This document shows, in pieces, positions 37,085 through 45,632 of a stretch of 64,000 nt of DNA. The stretch is from Paraburkholderia phosphatilytica (GTDB lineage: Bacteria; Pseudomonadota; Gammaproteobacteria; Burkholderiales; Burkholderiaceae): the NCBI RefSeq assembly GCF_003443895.1, contig NZ_QQOA01000005.1, forward strand, positions 62,001-126,000, read 5' to 3'. The notes under the pieces were generated by a model that saw nothing but the letters and a program-made list of their open reading frames with translations, made no database searches and was not told where the DNA came from. The position numbers and the translations under genes are program-made. Numbering within the stretch: the stretch's first letter is position 1; every line of letters begins with the position of its first letter.

Positions 37085-39025
37085 ATGGAGACTGGCAGAG
37101 TGTATTTCTCGAACGTTTTGCACAGGCTGTTGCCGTGCGCGATGGTGGTGAGCGCGATCGCATGCGCATCCACCGCGGTGGGCGCGGCGACGAAGGGCGA
37201 TCTGCTGCTGTACCGCATCGGCCCGATGACCTCCGAGCTGTACGTCGCGAACGCGGACGGCAGCGGTGAGCACCGGCTGATTCCTACCGATGGCTTCGAC
37301 TATCACGCGTCGTTTTCGAAGGACGGTCAGTGGATCGTGTTCACGTCCGAGCGCGACGGCCTCGGCGAATCGAACCTGTACCGCGTGAAAGTGGACGGCA
37401 CGGGCCTGCAGCGGCTCACCGATCACGTCGCCGTGGACGATGCCGCGGTCTTCTCGCCGACGGATCCCAACACGATCGCGTTCGTGTCGTCGCGCCGCGG
37501 CAAGGATCATTTCGGCACCACGAACATCTGGACGCTGAACATCAAGACCGGCGCGCTGCATAACGTGACCGGCGAGATCAGGTTCGATCCGGACAAGCCG
37601 CACAGCTTCTTCCGTCCGTCGTGGTCGCCGGATGGCAAGTGGATCGCGTTGTCTTCGGATATCGGCACGGACTGGCGCGGCCACAATCTGCCGGTGGGCT
37701 GGGAGCGCACGCAGGAGAGCAGCATCTACGTGATCCATCCGGACGGCAGCGGCTGGAAGCAGATCGCCACGCGTGCCGGTTACGCGGAAGGGTCGCCTTC
37801 ATGGTCGCAGGACGGCAGTCACGTGGTGTTCTATGAAACGCCGGTGGAATCCACCTGGGGCGCGCATCGTCCGGAGCTGATCAACAAGGTCAGCTCGCAG
37901 ATCGTGCAGGTGGACGTGGCGAGCGGCGAGCGCAAGGAACTGACCGATAGCCCCGGATTCAAGGTGTTTCCGCAATACGTGAGCGCGACGAACGTCGCGT
38001 ATCACATCAAGGGCGGCGAACACGAGGGCATCGATACGACGGACGGTTATTCGCGACCGACGGCGAATAGCGGCATCCGTTCGCCGCGCTATTCGCCGGA
38101 CGGCAAGACGATGGTGTACGAGAAGGTGACCGGCCGTCCGATCCATCCGAACGGCACGCCGCTCTATAGCTTCGATCCCGACTGGAACTATCGCTTCATC
38201 GATGTGTTCCCGCAGCTGTCGCGCGACGGCAAGCAGCTGGTCTACACGGAGAAGGCGATCAACTCGTCGATCGCGGTCGCGAATCCGGACTTCACCGGTT
38301 ACCGCCGCATCTACGATCCCGCGACGAGCGGCCTCGATCCGAAGATGATCGCGGTGGGTCTGGCGGGCGCGTTTCAGCCGACGTGGTCGCCGGATCGCCA
38401 GTGGGTCGCGTTCGGCGTGGGCGGCTGGTTCTTCACGCGCGCGTATTCGCCGGGCCGCATCATGCGGATCAAGGCCGACGGCAGCATGGACGGCAAGGCG
38501 GAAGTGCTGACCGACGGCAAGGAAAACGCAGGCTTCCCGAGCTACTCGCCCGATGGCAAGCGGATCGTGTACCGCGTGTGGAGCGAGACCGACAAGGGTC
38601 TGCGTATTCTCGATCTCGACACCCGCAAGGTCGCCGTGCTGACGACGGAGCCGGACAATCTGCCGGACTGGTCGCCGGATGGCAGCAAGATCGTGTTCAC
38701 GCGCAAGGAAGTGAACCCCGACGATCCGAATAAATTCCACTATGACGTGTACACGATCCGGCCGGACGGCTCGGACCTGAAATGCCTGACCACGCCGGGC
38801 GCGAACCAGGGGCACGCAACGTGGACGTGGGACGGCCGGATCGCCTACAGCTCGGGCGTGTACGGCTTCCGTGACGAACTCTCGCTGTACGACAACACGT
38901 TCCAGCCCGATGGCCAGAACTGGGTGATGAACGCGGACGGCAGCGATCAGTATGCGATCACCGATACGTTGTGGGAAGAGTCGATGCCGCTGTATGTGCC
39001 GCGGTCTGTAGCGCAGCAGCAATAG
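37085..39025 (+). CDS. Exported TolB-like beta-propeller protein
   Basis: A 646-residue protein with a signal peptide (LLPCAMVVSAIACASTAVGAA, cleavage near 34) and many PD40/WD40-like blades: FSKDGQWIVFTSERDG, WSPDGKWIALSSD, YSPDGKTMVYEK, LSRDGKQLVYTEK, WSPDRQWVAFG, YSPDGKRIVYR and WSPDGSKIVFTR. The true TolB N-terminal domain is missing, so this is not the Tol-Pal component. It lies 38 bases after a cytosolic dioxygenase gene and is followed by a strong terminator. A periplasmic enzyme or binding role for the same substrate is my inference; oligogalacturonide lyase-like propellers are one precedent. Confidence 0.75.
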   Translation: METGRVYFSNVLHRLLPCAMVVSAIACASTAVGAATKGDLLLYRIGPMTSELYVANADGSGEHRLIPTDGFDYHASFSKDGQWIVFTSERDGLGESNLYRVKVDGTGLQRLTDHVAVDDAAVFSPTDPNTIAFVSSRRGKDHFGTTNIWTLNIKTGALHNVTGEIRFDPDKPHSFFRPSWSPDGKWIALSSDIGTDWRGHNLPVGWERTQESSIYVIHPDGSGWKQIATRAGYAEGSPSWSQDGSHVVFYETPVESTWGAHRPELINKVSSQIVQVDVASGERKELTDSPGFKVFPQYVSATNVAYHIKGGEHEGIDTTDGYSRPTANSGIRSPRYSPDGKTMVYEKVTGRPIHPNGTPLYSFDPDWNYRFIDVFPQLSRDGKQLVYTEKAINSSIAVANPDFTGYRRIYDPATSGLDPKMIAVGLAGAFQPTWSPDRQWVAFGVGGWFFTRAYSPGRIMRIKADGSMDGKAEVLTDGKENAGFPSYSPDGKRIVYRVWSETDKGLRILDLDTRKVAVLTTEPDNLPDWSPDGSKIVFTRKEVNPDDPNKFHYDVYTIRPDGSDLKCLTTPGANQGHATWTWDGRIAYSSGVYGFRDELSLYDNTFQPDGQNWVMNADGSDQYAITDTLWEESMPLYVPRSVAQQQ

Positions 39026-39089
39026 GGCAACAGGGCAGTAGCAGTAACGTGGTAACGCAGTAGTTCGTTTTTCTGTCTCGAAGTACGCT

Positions 39090-39119
39090 GGCGCCGTGGC
39101 TTTGCCCGGCGCCTTTTTT
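39090..39119 (+). terminator. Terminator of the transporter-dioxygenase-propeller operon
   Basis: A stem GGCGCCG...CGGCGCC with an inner GGC/GCC pair (39090-39113) is followed by TTTTTT (39114-39119), 65 bases past the propeller stop codon. Confidence 0.9.
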
Positions 39120-39181
39120 CGTCTGGACGACGCTTGCTAACGGTTCGGCGTTGCTTTGCAGAGAGAGACGGCGCGCCAATG

Positions 39182-39211
39182 AAAAATGGCGACCCCGTAA
39201 CGGATCGCCAT
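39182..39211 (-). terminator. Terminator of the outer-membrane protein gene
   Basis: ATGGCGA (39186-39192) pairs with TCGCCAT (39105+100 region, 39205-39211). On the minus strand the hairpin is followed by TTTTTC. It lies 26 bases past the stop codon of the minus-strand gene and faces the previous terminator. Confidence 0.75.
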
Positions 39212-39236
39212 CTTCGGTTGCAGCTGGGCAGGCGGA

Positions 39237-40205
39237 TCAGAAGTGCAGTTCCGCCATCAGCATCGGTGCGGAGGTGATGGTGCCGGCCGTTTCTTTGGTC
39301 GGCGAACCGTACATGTGGTACCAGTACTCGTAGCCCACACCCGCATACACCGTACGCGGATGACCGGCGAACGAACCGACGTCCGCGAGTAGCGCGAGGC
39401 GGGTGAGGAACTCGGTGGTCGTCTCCACGCCGAAACCGTCCTTGCCCTTCGGACCCGTCACGCTCGCGAAGCCGCGGAACACCATCGGCACCGGACCTAC
39501 GCGGAACGGATACAGCCACGAGCTCTCGATGTGCCACGCAGTATTGAAGTGCACATCGACGCCGGTGATGCCGTTGTGGTTGCTCTCCGTGCGCGCGCCG
39601 ACCGTCAAGTTCCAGAAGCCGCGCGGCAGCGCGAATTCGACCGTTGGGCCCACCACGAGCATGCGCGCCCGCTCGCCGTACGCGTCGTTCTTCGTGCCGT
39701 ATTCGTAGCCCACCGTGAGTCCGAAATCGCGGAACGGACCGAAGCCGATCGGGCGCCGGAGGATCTTGCCGCCGCTCAGTTCGACGCGGCCGACGCTGTA
39801 CACCTCCTGCGCGCCGCCGTTGCTCGGACCGCCGGCTTCCGGGTTCGCTGCGCTCGATACCAGGTAGTCGACGTTGAACGCGTAGCTGCCGAATGCGAAG
39901 CCGCCGGTGGTCGTCAGATAGCCGATGTTCTGCACGACTTTCGCCGGCACGCCCGGATAGTGGAAGTCGTTGCCGTAGCGATAGCCGATGTAGGTGTCAT
40001 TCCAGGACACCGGCGGCGGGCCGCCTTCTTCCTGCTTCTGCGTAGGCTTGCCCGCGGCCGGATTGACGGCCTGCGTCTGATCCGGGACGGGTGGCGCGGA
40101 TCCGTTCGGCGCAGTGACCGTTTCGCCCATCGCGAATTGCGTCAGGCAGCCGAACACGGCGATGCCAAGCGCCGTGCGGCGCAAAGCTGCTGGTAGGTGT
40201 GTCAT
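39237..40205 (-). CDS. Outer-membrane beta-barrel protein
   Basis: A 322-residue protein with a signal peptide (ALGIAVFGCLTQFAMG, cleavage near 27), a short Pro/Gln-rich linker and then strands such as WNDTYIGYRYGNDFHYPG, FGLTVGYEYGTK and VYAGVGYEYWYHMYG. It ends LMAELHF; a terminal Phe is the outer-membrane assembly signal. The shape recalls Tsx-like nucleoside channels. It has its own regulon promoter (D) and terminator, so it is expressed with the neighbouring catabolic genes and probably lets their substrate cross the outer membrane. Confidence 0.75.
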   Translation of the reverse strand: MTHLPAALRRTALGIAVFGCLTQFAMGETVTAPNGSAPPVPDQTQAVNPAAGKPTQKQEEGGPPPVSWNDTYIGYRYGNDFHYPGVPAKVVQNIGYLTTTGGFAFGSYAFNVDYLVSSAANPEAGGPSNGGAQEVYSVGRVELSGGKILRRPIGFGPFRDFGLTVGYEYGTKNDAYGERARMLVVGPTVEFALPRGFWNLTVGARTESNHNGITGVDVHFNTAWHIESSWLYPFRVGPVPMVFRGFASVTGPKGKDGFGVETTTEFLTRLALLADVGSFAGHPRTVYAGVGYEYWYHMYGSPTKETAGTITSAPMLMAELHF

Positions 40206-40356
40206 GTCTCCGTCCAGGTGGATTTGTTATCTGCCCCGGCCCATGTCCGAACCTGTCAAGGACGAACCGGACATCGGCCGGGTGGGGTCATCGTGCTCAA
40301 AGCCAGGCGTTATGCGATCGCGACGGAAGCGCCACGTAGCGCACCTTGGCGAGCAG

Positions 40357-40418
40357 ATGGTAGGGGACGGTTTGCTGTCTGCCTCTACACAAAAATTACA
40401 TTCACTGGCACTTTTCGC
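40357..40418 (-). promoter_or_regulatory. Regulon promoter D (minus strand)
   Basis: Reading leftward, the box spans 40418 down to 40381 with GCGAAAAGTGCCAGTGAA and TTTTTGTGTAG. The -10 TACCAT is at 40362-40357, the same 48-base offset from the GTG/C core as in the other three copies. It leaves a leader of about 145 bases before the outer-membrane protein gene and is back to back with promoter B. Confidence 0.75.
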
Positions 40419-40456
40419 CGCTTGGGGTCGGGGGCGCTCAGGCATGCGTTAAAGAA

Positions 40457-40518
40457 GCGAAAAATCCCAGCGAACCTTGTTTTTGTCTAGGGACGTGCGC
40501 CGCGCGCAGGACTAGTCT
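40457..40518 (+). promoter_or_regulatory. Regulon promoter B
   Basis: The box spans 40457-40494 with GCGAAAAATCCCAGCGAAC and TTTTTGTCTAGGGACG. The -10 TAGTCT is at 40513-40518, 51 bases before the porin start. Thirty-eight bases separate it from the divergent box D. Confidence 0.8.
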
Positions 40519-40568
40519 TCGAATCACTAAAGCAGTCGAATAAAAACAGATAATGATTCGGAGACTTG

Positions 40569-41594
40569 ATGAAAAAGCTGCTGATCGTATCCGGCTTGCT
40601 ATCGGCGTGTGCTGTTAGCGTCGCGCACGCCCAGTCGTCGGTCACGCTGTACGGCGTGATCGACAACGCCATCGAATATCAGAACCCCGGCAACGGGTCG
40701 TCGGTGGTGCGCATGACCTCCGGCGGTTTGTACGCGAGCCGCTATGGCCTGAAGGGCAGCGAGGATATCGGCGGCGGCCTTCACGTCAATTTCCAGCTCG
40801 AGCAGGGCTTCTCCGGCGCAACCGGCGCGGCGGCAAATTCGGCGGACGCGTTCAATCGTCAGGCGTGGGTTGGCGTATCCGGCGGCTTCGGCGAGATGCG
40901 CTTTGGGCTGCAGAACACGCCGCAGTACATCTTCATCAACCCCGAGCTCGACCCGGTGGCCGTGATGAGCATGGGCTCGCCGATGCTCAACTTCAACAGC
41001 CTTACGATCCGCGTGAACAACGCGATTTCGTACTTCACGCCGACGGTGTACGGACTCACCGCGCAGTTCATGGTCGCGATGCGCGATGCGACGACCAAGC
41101 CGTCCAACGGCTTACAGTTCTACAACGCCGCCGTCCGCTACGTGAACGGCCCGTTCCGCGCGGCCGCGGGCTACGAGCAGGCAGCCAATGCGGCGGGCAC
41201 GTCGACGCTCAAGATGTTCAACGCGGGTACGTCGCTCGGCGTGGGCGCGGCGCGCTTCTATCTCGCGTACCACACGGAGCGTCAGACCGACAACAGCGTG
41301 AAGCGCGATGTCTACGAGGCGTCGGGCTCGTACCGGTTCGATCCGGCGGATCAGCTGGCGCTGATGTACGGCTACGAGCACGACCGGACCGCCGCGGGTA
41401 ACAACGCGCAGCAGGTGGGGCTGACTTACGAACACTTTTTGTCGAAGGTCACGACGCTGTACGCGTCCGCGGGTTTCATCCAGAACCGCGACCGCGCGCA
41501 GTTCACGCTCAACGGCACCGCGTACGCCGGCGTCACGGTCGCGCCGGGCTCGAATACGCGCGGCGTGATCGTCGGGATGGTTCACACGTTCTGA
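40569..41594 (+). CDS. Gram-negative porin (OmpC-like, Burkholderiales type)
   Basis: A 341-residue trimeric porin. The signal peptide MKKLLIVSGLLSACAVSVAHA is cut before QSSVTLYGVIDNAIEY, the standard start of beta-proteobacterial porins. RYGLKGSEDIGGGLHVNFQLEQGF and NRQAWVGVSGGFGEMRFGLQNTP are family blocks, and it ends MVHTF with the terminal Phe. Promoter B ties it to the catabolic regulon, so it is likely the dedicated entry channel. An AraC gene follows 182 bases later. Confidence 0.93.
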   Translation: MKKLLIVSGLLSACAVSVAHAQSSVTLYGVIDNAIEYQNPGNGSSVVRMTSGGLYASRYGLKGSEDIGGGLHVNFQLEQGFSGATGAAANSADAFNRQAWVGVSGGFGEMRFGLQNTPQYIFINPELDPVAVMSMGSPMLNFNSLTIRVNNAISYFTPTVYGLTAQFMVAMRDATTKPSNGLQFYNAAVRYVNGPFRAAAGYEQAANAAGTSTLKMFNAGTSLGVGAARFYLAYHTERQTDNSVKRDVYEASGSYRFDPADQLALMYGYEHDRTAAGNNAQQVGLTYEHFLSKVTTLYASAGFIQNRDRAQFTLNGTAYAGVTVAPGSNTRGVIVGMVHTF

Positions 41595-41776
41595 CGGCAG
41601 TCATCGCGAGAGAAATCGCGAGCAGGCGCGGGCAATGGCACGGTTGCGCTTCGGTTGTGCCGTTGGGGTAAATCGCAGGTCGCGTCATGGCGGCGGGTAT
41701 GGGAACATCGCACGGATGTTTTCTGCTCGCGCCGTCGCGACCCTCAACCAGACGGTTCGGCCGGCAGCGAGATTTC

Positions 41777-42694
41777 ATGAAGTACAGTGCCATGGCAAAT
41801 TTGCAACCCCGGTGGAACGACAAGGGCAGGCCGACCACCGTTCCGAAAGTCCGTCTGTATGTGGAGCGCCCCGAAGAAAAGCACTGGTTCGTGCATGTCG
41901 GCCACGTGACCGACCGGGGCCGCTGGAAAACGGAACCGCACGCGCACCCCACGTATGGCCAGGTGATCTTCGTGCGCAGCGGGCGCGGCGTGATGAACCT
42001 CGAAGGCAGCAGCGTGCCGTTCGAAGGTCCGTGCGCGCTGCTGTTGCCCACCGAATGTGTGCATGGCCTCGACTACGAGCTCGACGTGGACCGCTGGGTC
42101 GTGACGATCGAGCTCGCCTATCTGACCCAGGTGAACGGCAAGCTCGATGAATTCATCGGGCTGTGGTCGCAGCCGCGCATGATCCCGCTCGACGATTCCG
42201 CCGATGCGGCGATGTCGTTCTACCATCTGATCCACGGCCTGAAAGAGGAACTGGAGTCCGACGCGGTGGGCCACGTGGTGGGCACCGAAGCATTGCTCAC
42301 CACGCTGCTGCTGATGCTGGTGCGCAAGGCGCGCGTCGAAGCAGGCGGCAGCGAAAGCGCGACGGGCAACGACGTGCGTCTCGTTGACCGCTTCAGGAAG
42401 CTGATCGACCTGCACTTCCGCGAGAATCTGCCGGTGCAGGAGTACGCGTCGATGATGGCGATCTCGCAGGTGCAACTGCGTGCGGCGTGTGCGTCGGTTG
42501 CCGATCAGAGTCCGACGAAGATGATCCACGCTCGCATCATTACCGAAGCGAAGCGCGACCTGATCTTCGGCAACCTGTCGGTGGAGCAGATCGCGTTCGG
42601 GCTCGGTTTTGCAGATGCTGCCTATTTCACGCGCTTTTTCCGCCGCGAAGTCGGCCAGGCGCCCAGCCAGTTTCGCGCGGCGGCTCGTCAGTAG
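41777..42694 (+). CDS. AraC-family regulator with cupin sensor (probable regulator of the four-promoter regulon)
   Basis: A 305-residue protein. The N-terminal cupin includes TEPHAHPTYGQVIFVRSGRGVMNLEG and LLLPTECVHGLDYEL, as in PobR-like sensors of aromatic acids. The C-terminal AraC domain has LPVQEYASMMAISQVQLRAAC and LSVEQIAFGLGFADAAYFTRFFRREVG. ATG 41777 is preferred; ATG 41792 is close. It sits in the middle of the regulon, and the direct-repeat boxes with 20-bp spacing are what an AraC/XylS protein binds. It has no box of its own, though it may be read through from the porin. Confidence 0.85.
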   Translation: MKYSAMANLQPRWNDKGRPTTVPKVRLYVERPEEKHWFVHVGHVTDRGRWKTEPHAHPTYGQVIFVRSGRGVMNLEGSSVPFEGPCALLLPTECVHGLDYELDVDRWVVTIELAYLTQVNGKLDEFIGLWSQPRMIPLDDSADAAMSFYHLIHGLKEELESDAVGHVVGTEALLTTLLLMLVRKARVEAGGSESATGNDVRLVDRFRKLIDLHFRENLPVQEYASMMAISQVQLRAACASVADQSPTKMIHARIITEAKRDLIFGNLSVEQIAFGLGFADAAYFTRFFRREVGQAPSQFRAAARQ

Positions 42695-42731
42695 GTCGCG
42701 CGTTGGTCACGGGTTGGTCAGACGGCGGCGA

Positions 42732-42793
42732 ACGAAAAGTGCCAGCGAAGCCGGTTTTTGTCCAACGACGCAGCGCCGCGCATTGACTATGCT
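42732..42793 (+). promoter_or_regulatory. Regulon promoter C
   Basis: The box spans 42732-42769 with ACGAAAAGTGCCAGCGAAG and TTTTTGTCCAACGACG; its two half-sites CCAGCGA and CCAACGA agree at 6 of 7 bases and are 20 bp apart. The -10 TATGCT is at 42788-42793, 30 bases before the lactonase-like gene. Confidence 0.8.
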
Positions 42794-42822
42794 GGGTACC
42801 TTGCCCGTACTCCGACCTGCAT

Positions 42823-44013
42823 ATGATCCGGCTGCCGCACACCACCCACCTGAAGCGATGTGGCGCGACGATTTCGGTCGTCGCGTTGACACTGTTTTCG
42901 ACGCTGTATAGCGCGTCCAATCGCGCTGCTACGTTAAACACCAACGTACCTGCTGCTGCGCAAGCTAGCTTCGTCTATGTCGGCACGCAGCAGCGCCAGA
43001 TTGTCGGGCTGCGTTTCGATGCGTCCACCGGCAAGCTCACGGACCTTGGCGAACTCGCGCAAGGGCCGAAGTCCACGTGGGTGACCGCGCATCCTTCGCT
43101 GCCGGTGCTCTATTCGGTCGATGACGACAGCACGCACGAAGGCAGCGTCACCGCGTATGCGGTGAACCGCGAGACCGGCGCGCTGACGAAAGCCGATGCA
43201 GTGGCGAGCGGCGGCGCCGGCACCACGAACCTGTCGCTGGACACGTCGACGGAGTCGCTTTTCGCGGCCAACTACAACAGCGGTTCGGTGTCGAGCTTTC
43301 GCGTGAATCGCGATGGCAGCGTGGGCGCGCTCGCATCGACGGTCGCGGAAACCGGCTCGGGACCGAACCGTCGGCAGGCGAGCGCACACGCGCACAATGC
43401 AGTGCTCGATCCATCGGGACACTACGTGCTGGTGCCCGACCTCGGCGCGGACCGCGTGTTCGTGTATCGCTTCGACCCGGCGACGCACGCGCTGTCCGCA
43501 GCGAACGACACGAGCGAGCACGCGTTCGTCGCGCCGGCGGGCAGCGGCCCGCGTCACCTCGTGTTCAGTCGCGATGGCCGCTTCGCGTACGTGATCACCG
43601 AACTGTCGGCGCAGATGCTGGTGCTGCGCTGGGACGCCGCGAGCGCGCACCTGACGCTCGTGCAGGCGCTGCCGCTCAGCAGCGCCGCGTTTCAGGGCGT
43701 GAAGAGTGGCGCGGAGGTGGCGATCAGCCCTGACGGGCGCTTCGTCTACGCGGAAGATCGCGGGGAAAACGAACTCGTCGTGTATCGCGTGAATGCGGAA
43801 TCCGGCGAGCTGTCCGAGATCCAGCGCATCGCTTCGGGCGGCGAGAAACCGTGGAGCTTCGCGCTGCATCCGTCGGGGAAATGGCTGGTGGTCGCGAACC
43901 AGCATAGCGGTACGGTCAGCGTGTTCGGGGTCGATCCGGGCACCGGCATGCTGTCGGACACCGGGCAGTCGATGGCGGTGCCGACGGCGGTCAGCATCGC
44001 GTTCGTCGGCTGA
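42823..44013 (+). CDS. Exported lactonase-like seven-bladed beta-propeller
   Basis: A 396-residue protein of the YbhE/3-carboxymuconate-cyclase-like lactonase family. An N-terminal signal (CGATISVVALTLFSTLYSASNRA, cleavage near 36) sends it to the periplasm, whereas the known 6-phosphogluconolactonases of this family are cytosolic. Blades show ASFVYVGTQQRQIVGLRFD, HAHNAVLDPSGHYVLVPDLG, GPRHLVFSRDGRFAYV and KPWSFALHPSGKWLVVANQ, which include the conserved His and Arg positions. Driven by promoter C. It may hydrolyse a lactone or other ester bond of the regulon's substrate before uptake. Confidence 0.8.
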   Translation: MIRLPHTTHLKRCGATISVVALTLFSTLYSASNRAATLNTNVPAAAQASFVYVGTQQRQIVGLRFDASTGKLTDLGELAQGPKSTWVTAHPSLPVLYSVDDDSTHEGSVTAYAVNRETGALTKADAVASGGAGTTNLSLDTSTESLFAANYNSGSVSSFRVNRDGSVGALASTVAETGSGPNRRQASAHAHNAVLDPSGHYVLVPDLGADRVFVYRFDPATHALSAANDTSEHAFVAPAGSGPRHLVFSRDGRFAYVITELSAQMLVLRWDAASAHLTLVQALPLSSAAFQGVKSGAEVAISPDGRFVYAEDRGENELVVYRVNAESGELSEIQRIASGGEKPWSFALHPSGKWLVVANQHSGTVSVFGVDPGTGMLSDTGQSMAVPTAVSIAFVG

Positions 44014-44016
44014 CGA

Positions 44017-44051
44017 AAGAAAAAGGCCGCGCCGTTTGCACGGCGCGGCCT
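44017..44051 (-). terminator. Terminator between the lactonase and binding-protein genes
   Basis: A perfect 12-bp stem (44024-44035 with 44040-44051) closes the 4-base loop TTGC. On the minus strand it is followed by TTTTCTTTC, so it serves the binding-protein gene; the hairpin also lies 10 bases past the convergent lactonase stop. Confidence 0.85.
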
Positions 44052-44078
44052 CTCATGCAGCAGGATTCAGCTAATTAC

Positions 44079-45230
44079 TCAGGATCCGCCCTTGGTCACC
44101 ACCGTCACCCACGCGCCGTTCTTCACCTGATAGAGCGTGGACAGACCGCTCTTCAGCGAGCCGTCCGGGTTGAACGAGATCGGACCCGTCACGCCTTCGA
44201 ACGAAATCGAACGCAGCGCGTCGCGATAATCGTTCGGCTTGATCGACTTCGCCGCCTGCATCGCCTTGATCGCGGCCCACGCGCCGTCGTAGCCGAACGG
44301 TGCATACGAAACGATATCGACGCCGAAGGTCTTCTTGAACTTCGCCGCGAAATCGCGTCCGCCCGCCAGCGACGCCAGCGGCCGGCCATATTCCCACGCC
44401 TGCGCGCCTTCGGCCGCGTCGCCCGCGAGCTTGATGAAGTCCGCGTCCATCACGCCGCCGCCGCCCAGAAACTGCGCGTTCATGCCGAGCTGCTTCATTT
44501 TCTTCACGACGCCCGCGGCCTGGTTGTCGAGACCGCCGAAGAAGATCAGGTCGGCGTTCGTCGACTTGATCTTGGTCAGTTGCGTGCTGAAGTCGACCGC
44601 CTTGTTGTCGGTGTACTCGTGCGCGACGATGTTGCCGCCGTGCGCCTTCACGGCCTTCTCGAACTCGTCCGCTTCGCCCTGGCCGAACGCGGTGCGGTCG
44701 TCGATGATCGCGATGCGCTTGGCCTTGGTCGTCTCCACCGCGTAGACGCCTGCGTTGCCGGCGTTCTGCGCGTCGGTCGAGATCACCATGAAGGTGTTCT
44801 TGAAGCCGCGCCGCGTGATGACCGGGTTGGTTGCCGCCGGATCGATCACCGGAATGCCCGCGGTCTCGTAGATCTGCGAGGCCGGAATCGTCGTGCCCGA
44901 GTTGAAGTGGCCGACCACGACCGCGACGCCCGAGTCGACGAGCTTCTGCGCGGCCTGCACGCCGATGCGCGGGTCGGCCTGGTCGTCTTCGGCGACGATC
45001 GTGAAGTGCGCAGTGTCGTTGCCGATCTTGATCTTTTGCGCGTTGGCCTCGTCGAGCGCCATTTGCACGCCGTTCTGCAGATCCTTGCCGTACCCGGCGT
45101 TTTCACCCGTCAGCGGCGCGGCGAAGCCGATTTTCACCTCGAGGTCGGCGGCGTGGCCGGCCAGCGGGGCAATGGCGAACATCGCGCCAGCGATGACTGC
45201 GAGTGGTTTCAGCGACTTGCGAAGACTCAT
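44079..45230 (-). CDS. Branched-chain amino acid/amide ABC transporter substrate-binding protein
   Basis: A 383-residue periplasmic binding protein of the LivK/peripla_BP_6 family. The signal peptide ends LAGHA (residue 27), then VKIGFAAPLTGENAGYGKDLQNGVQMALDEAN, VAVVVGHFNSGTTIPASQIY and RIAIIDDRTAFGQGEADEFEK are the family blocks. It captures leucine-type amino acids or amides for an ABC importer whose other genes are not adjacent. An AAGGAG site stands just before the ATG. It is monocistronic with its own terminator. Confidence 0.9.
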   Translation of the reverse strand: MSLRKSLKPLAVIAGAMFAIAPLAGHAADLEVKIGFAAPLTGENAGYGKDLQNGVQMALDEANAQKIKIGNDTAHFTIVAEDDQADPRIGVQAAQKLVDSGVAVVVGHFNSGTTIPASQIYETAGIPVIDPAATNPVITRRGFKNTFMVISTDAQNAGNAGVYAVETTKAKRIAIIDDRTAFGQGEADEFEKAVKAHGGNIVAHEYTDNKAVDFSTQLTKIKSTNADLIFFGGLDNQAAGVVKKMKQLGMNAQFLGGGGVMDADFIKLAGDAAEGAQAWEYGRPLASLAGGRDFAAKFKKTFGVDIVSYAPFGYDGAWAAIKAMQAAKSIKPNDYRDALRSISFEGVTGPISFNPDGSLKSGLSTLYQVKNGAWVTVVTKGGS

Positions 45231-45632
45231 GTTGGCTCCTTGGATGGTTTTCGGACAACAGGCAAAGCTTCGACTTCAACGACAGGTCAGGCAGACCGCG
45301 CGGCATCCTCATGCACGCGACAGTCCGCATTTCGCCTGAGCCCCGTTCAGGCAGACGACGGCGGGAACAACGGGTTGGCCGCCTTCCACCGCGCAAGATA
45401 CTGGCGCGAATATAGGAAGCCAATTTGCGCGCGTCTTGTCAATTCGCGACTGTTTGGATGCGTATTTCGGCACAGCCGTGCTACGCGGGGAAAACCCGTA
45501 GGCGCGGCCTGTGGCAAAAAGTGGGGACTACGAGGCGAGAATTCCAGCGCAATGCGCGCTGGCGCGGGCGGGGGGCGATGCGGCGCCCGGAAGCGGGCGC
45601 CGGGGGAGGGTACTGCTGGCGTTAGCGCGCGG
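45231..45632. other. 402-base intergenic region before the binding-protein gene
   Basis: It holds the minus-strand promoter and leader of the binding-protein gene. I see no credible open frame and no riboswitch-like core. The DNA around 45400-45480 is less GC-rich than its surroundings, as expected of a promoter. Confidence 0.4.
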
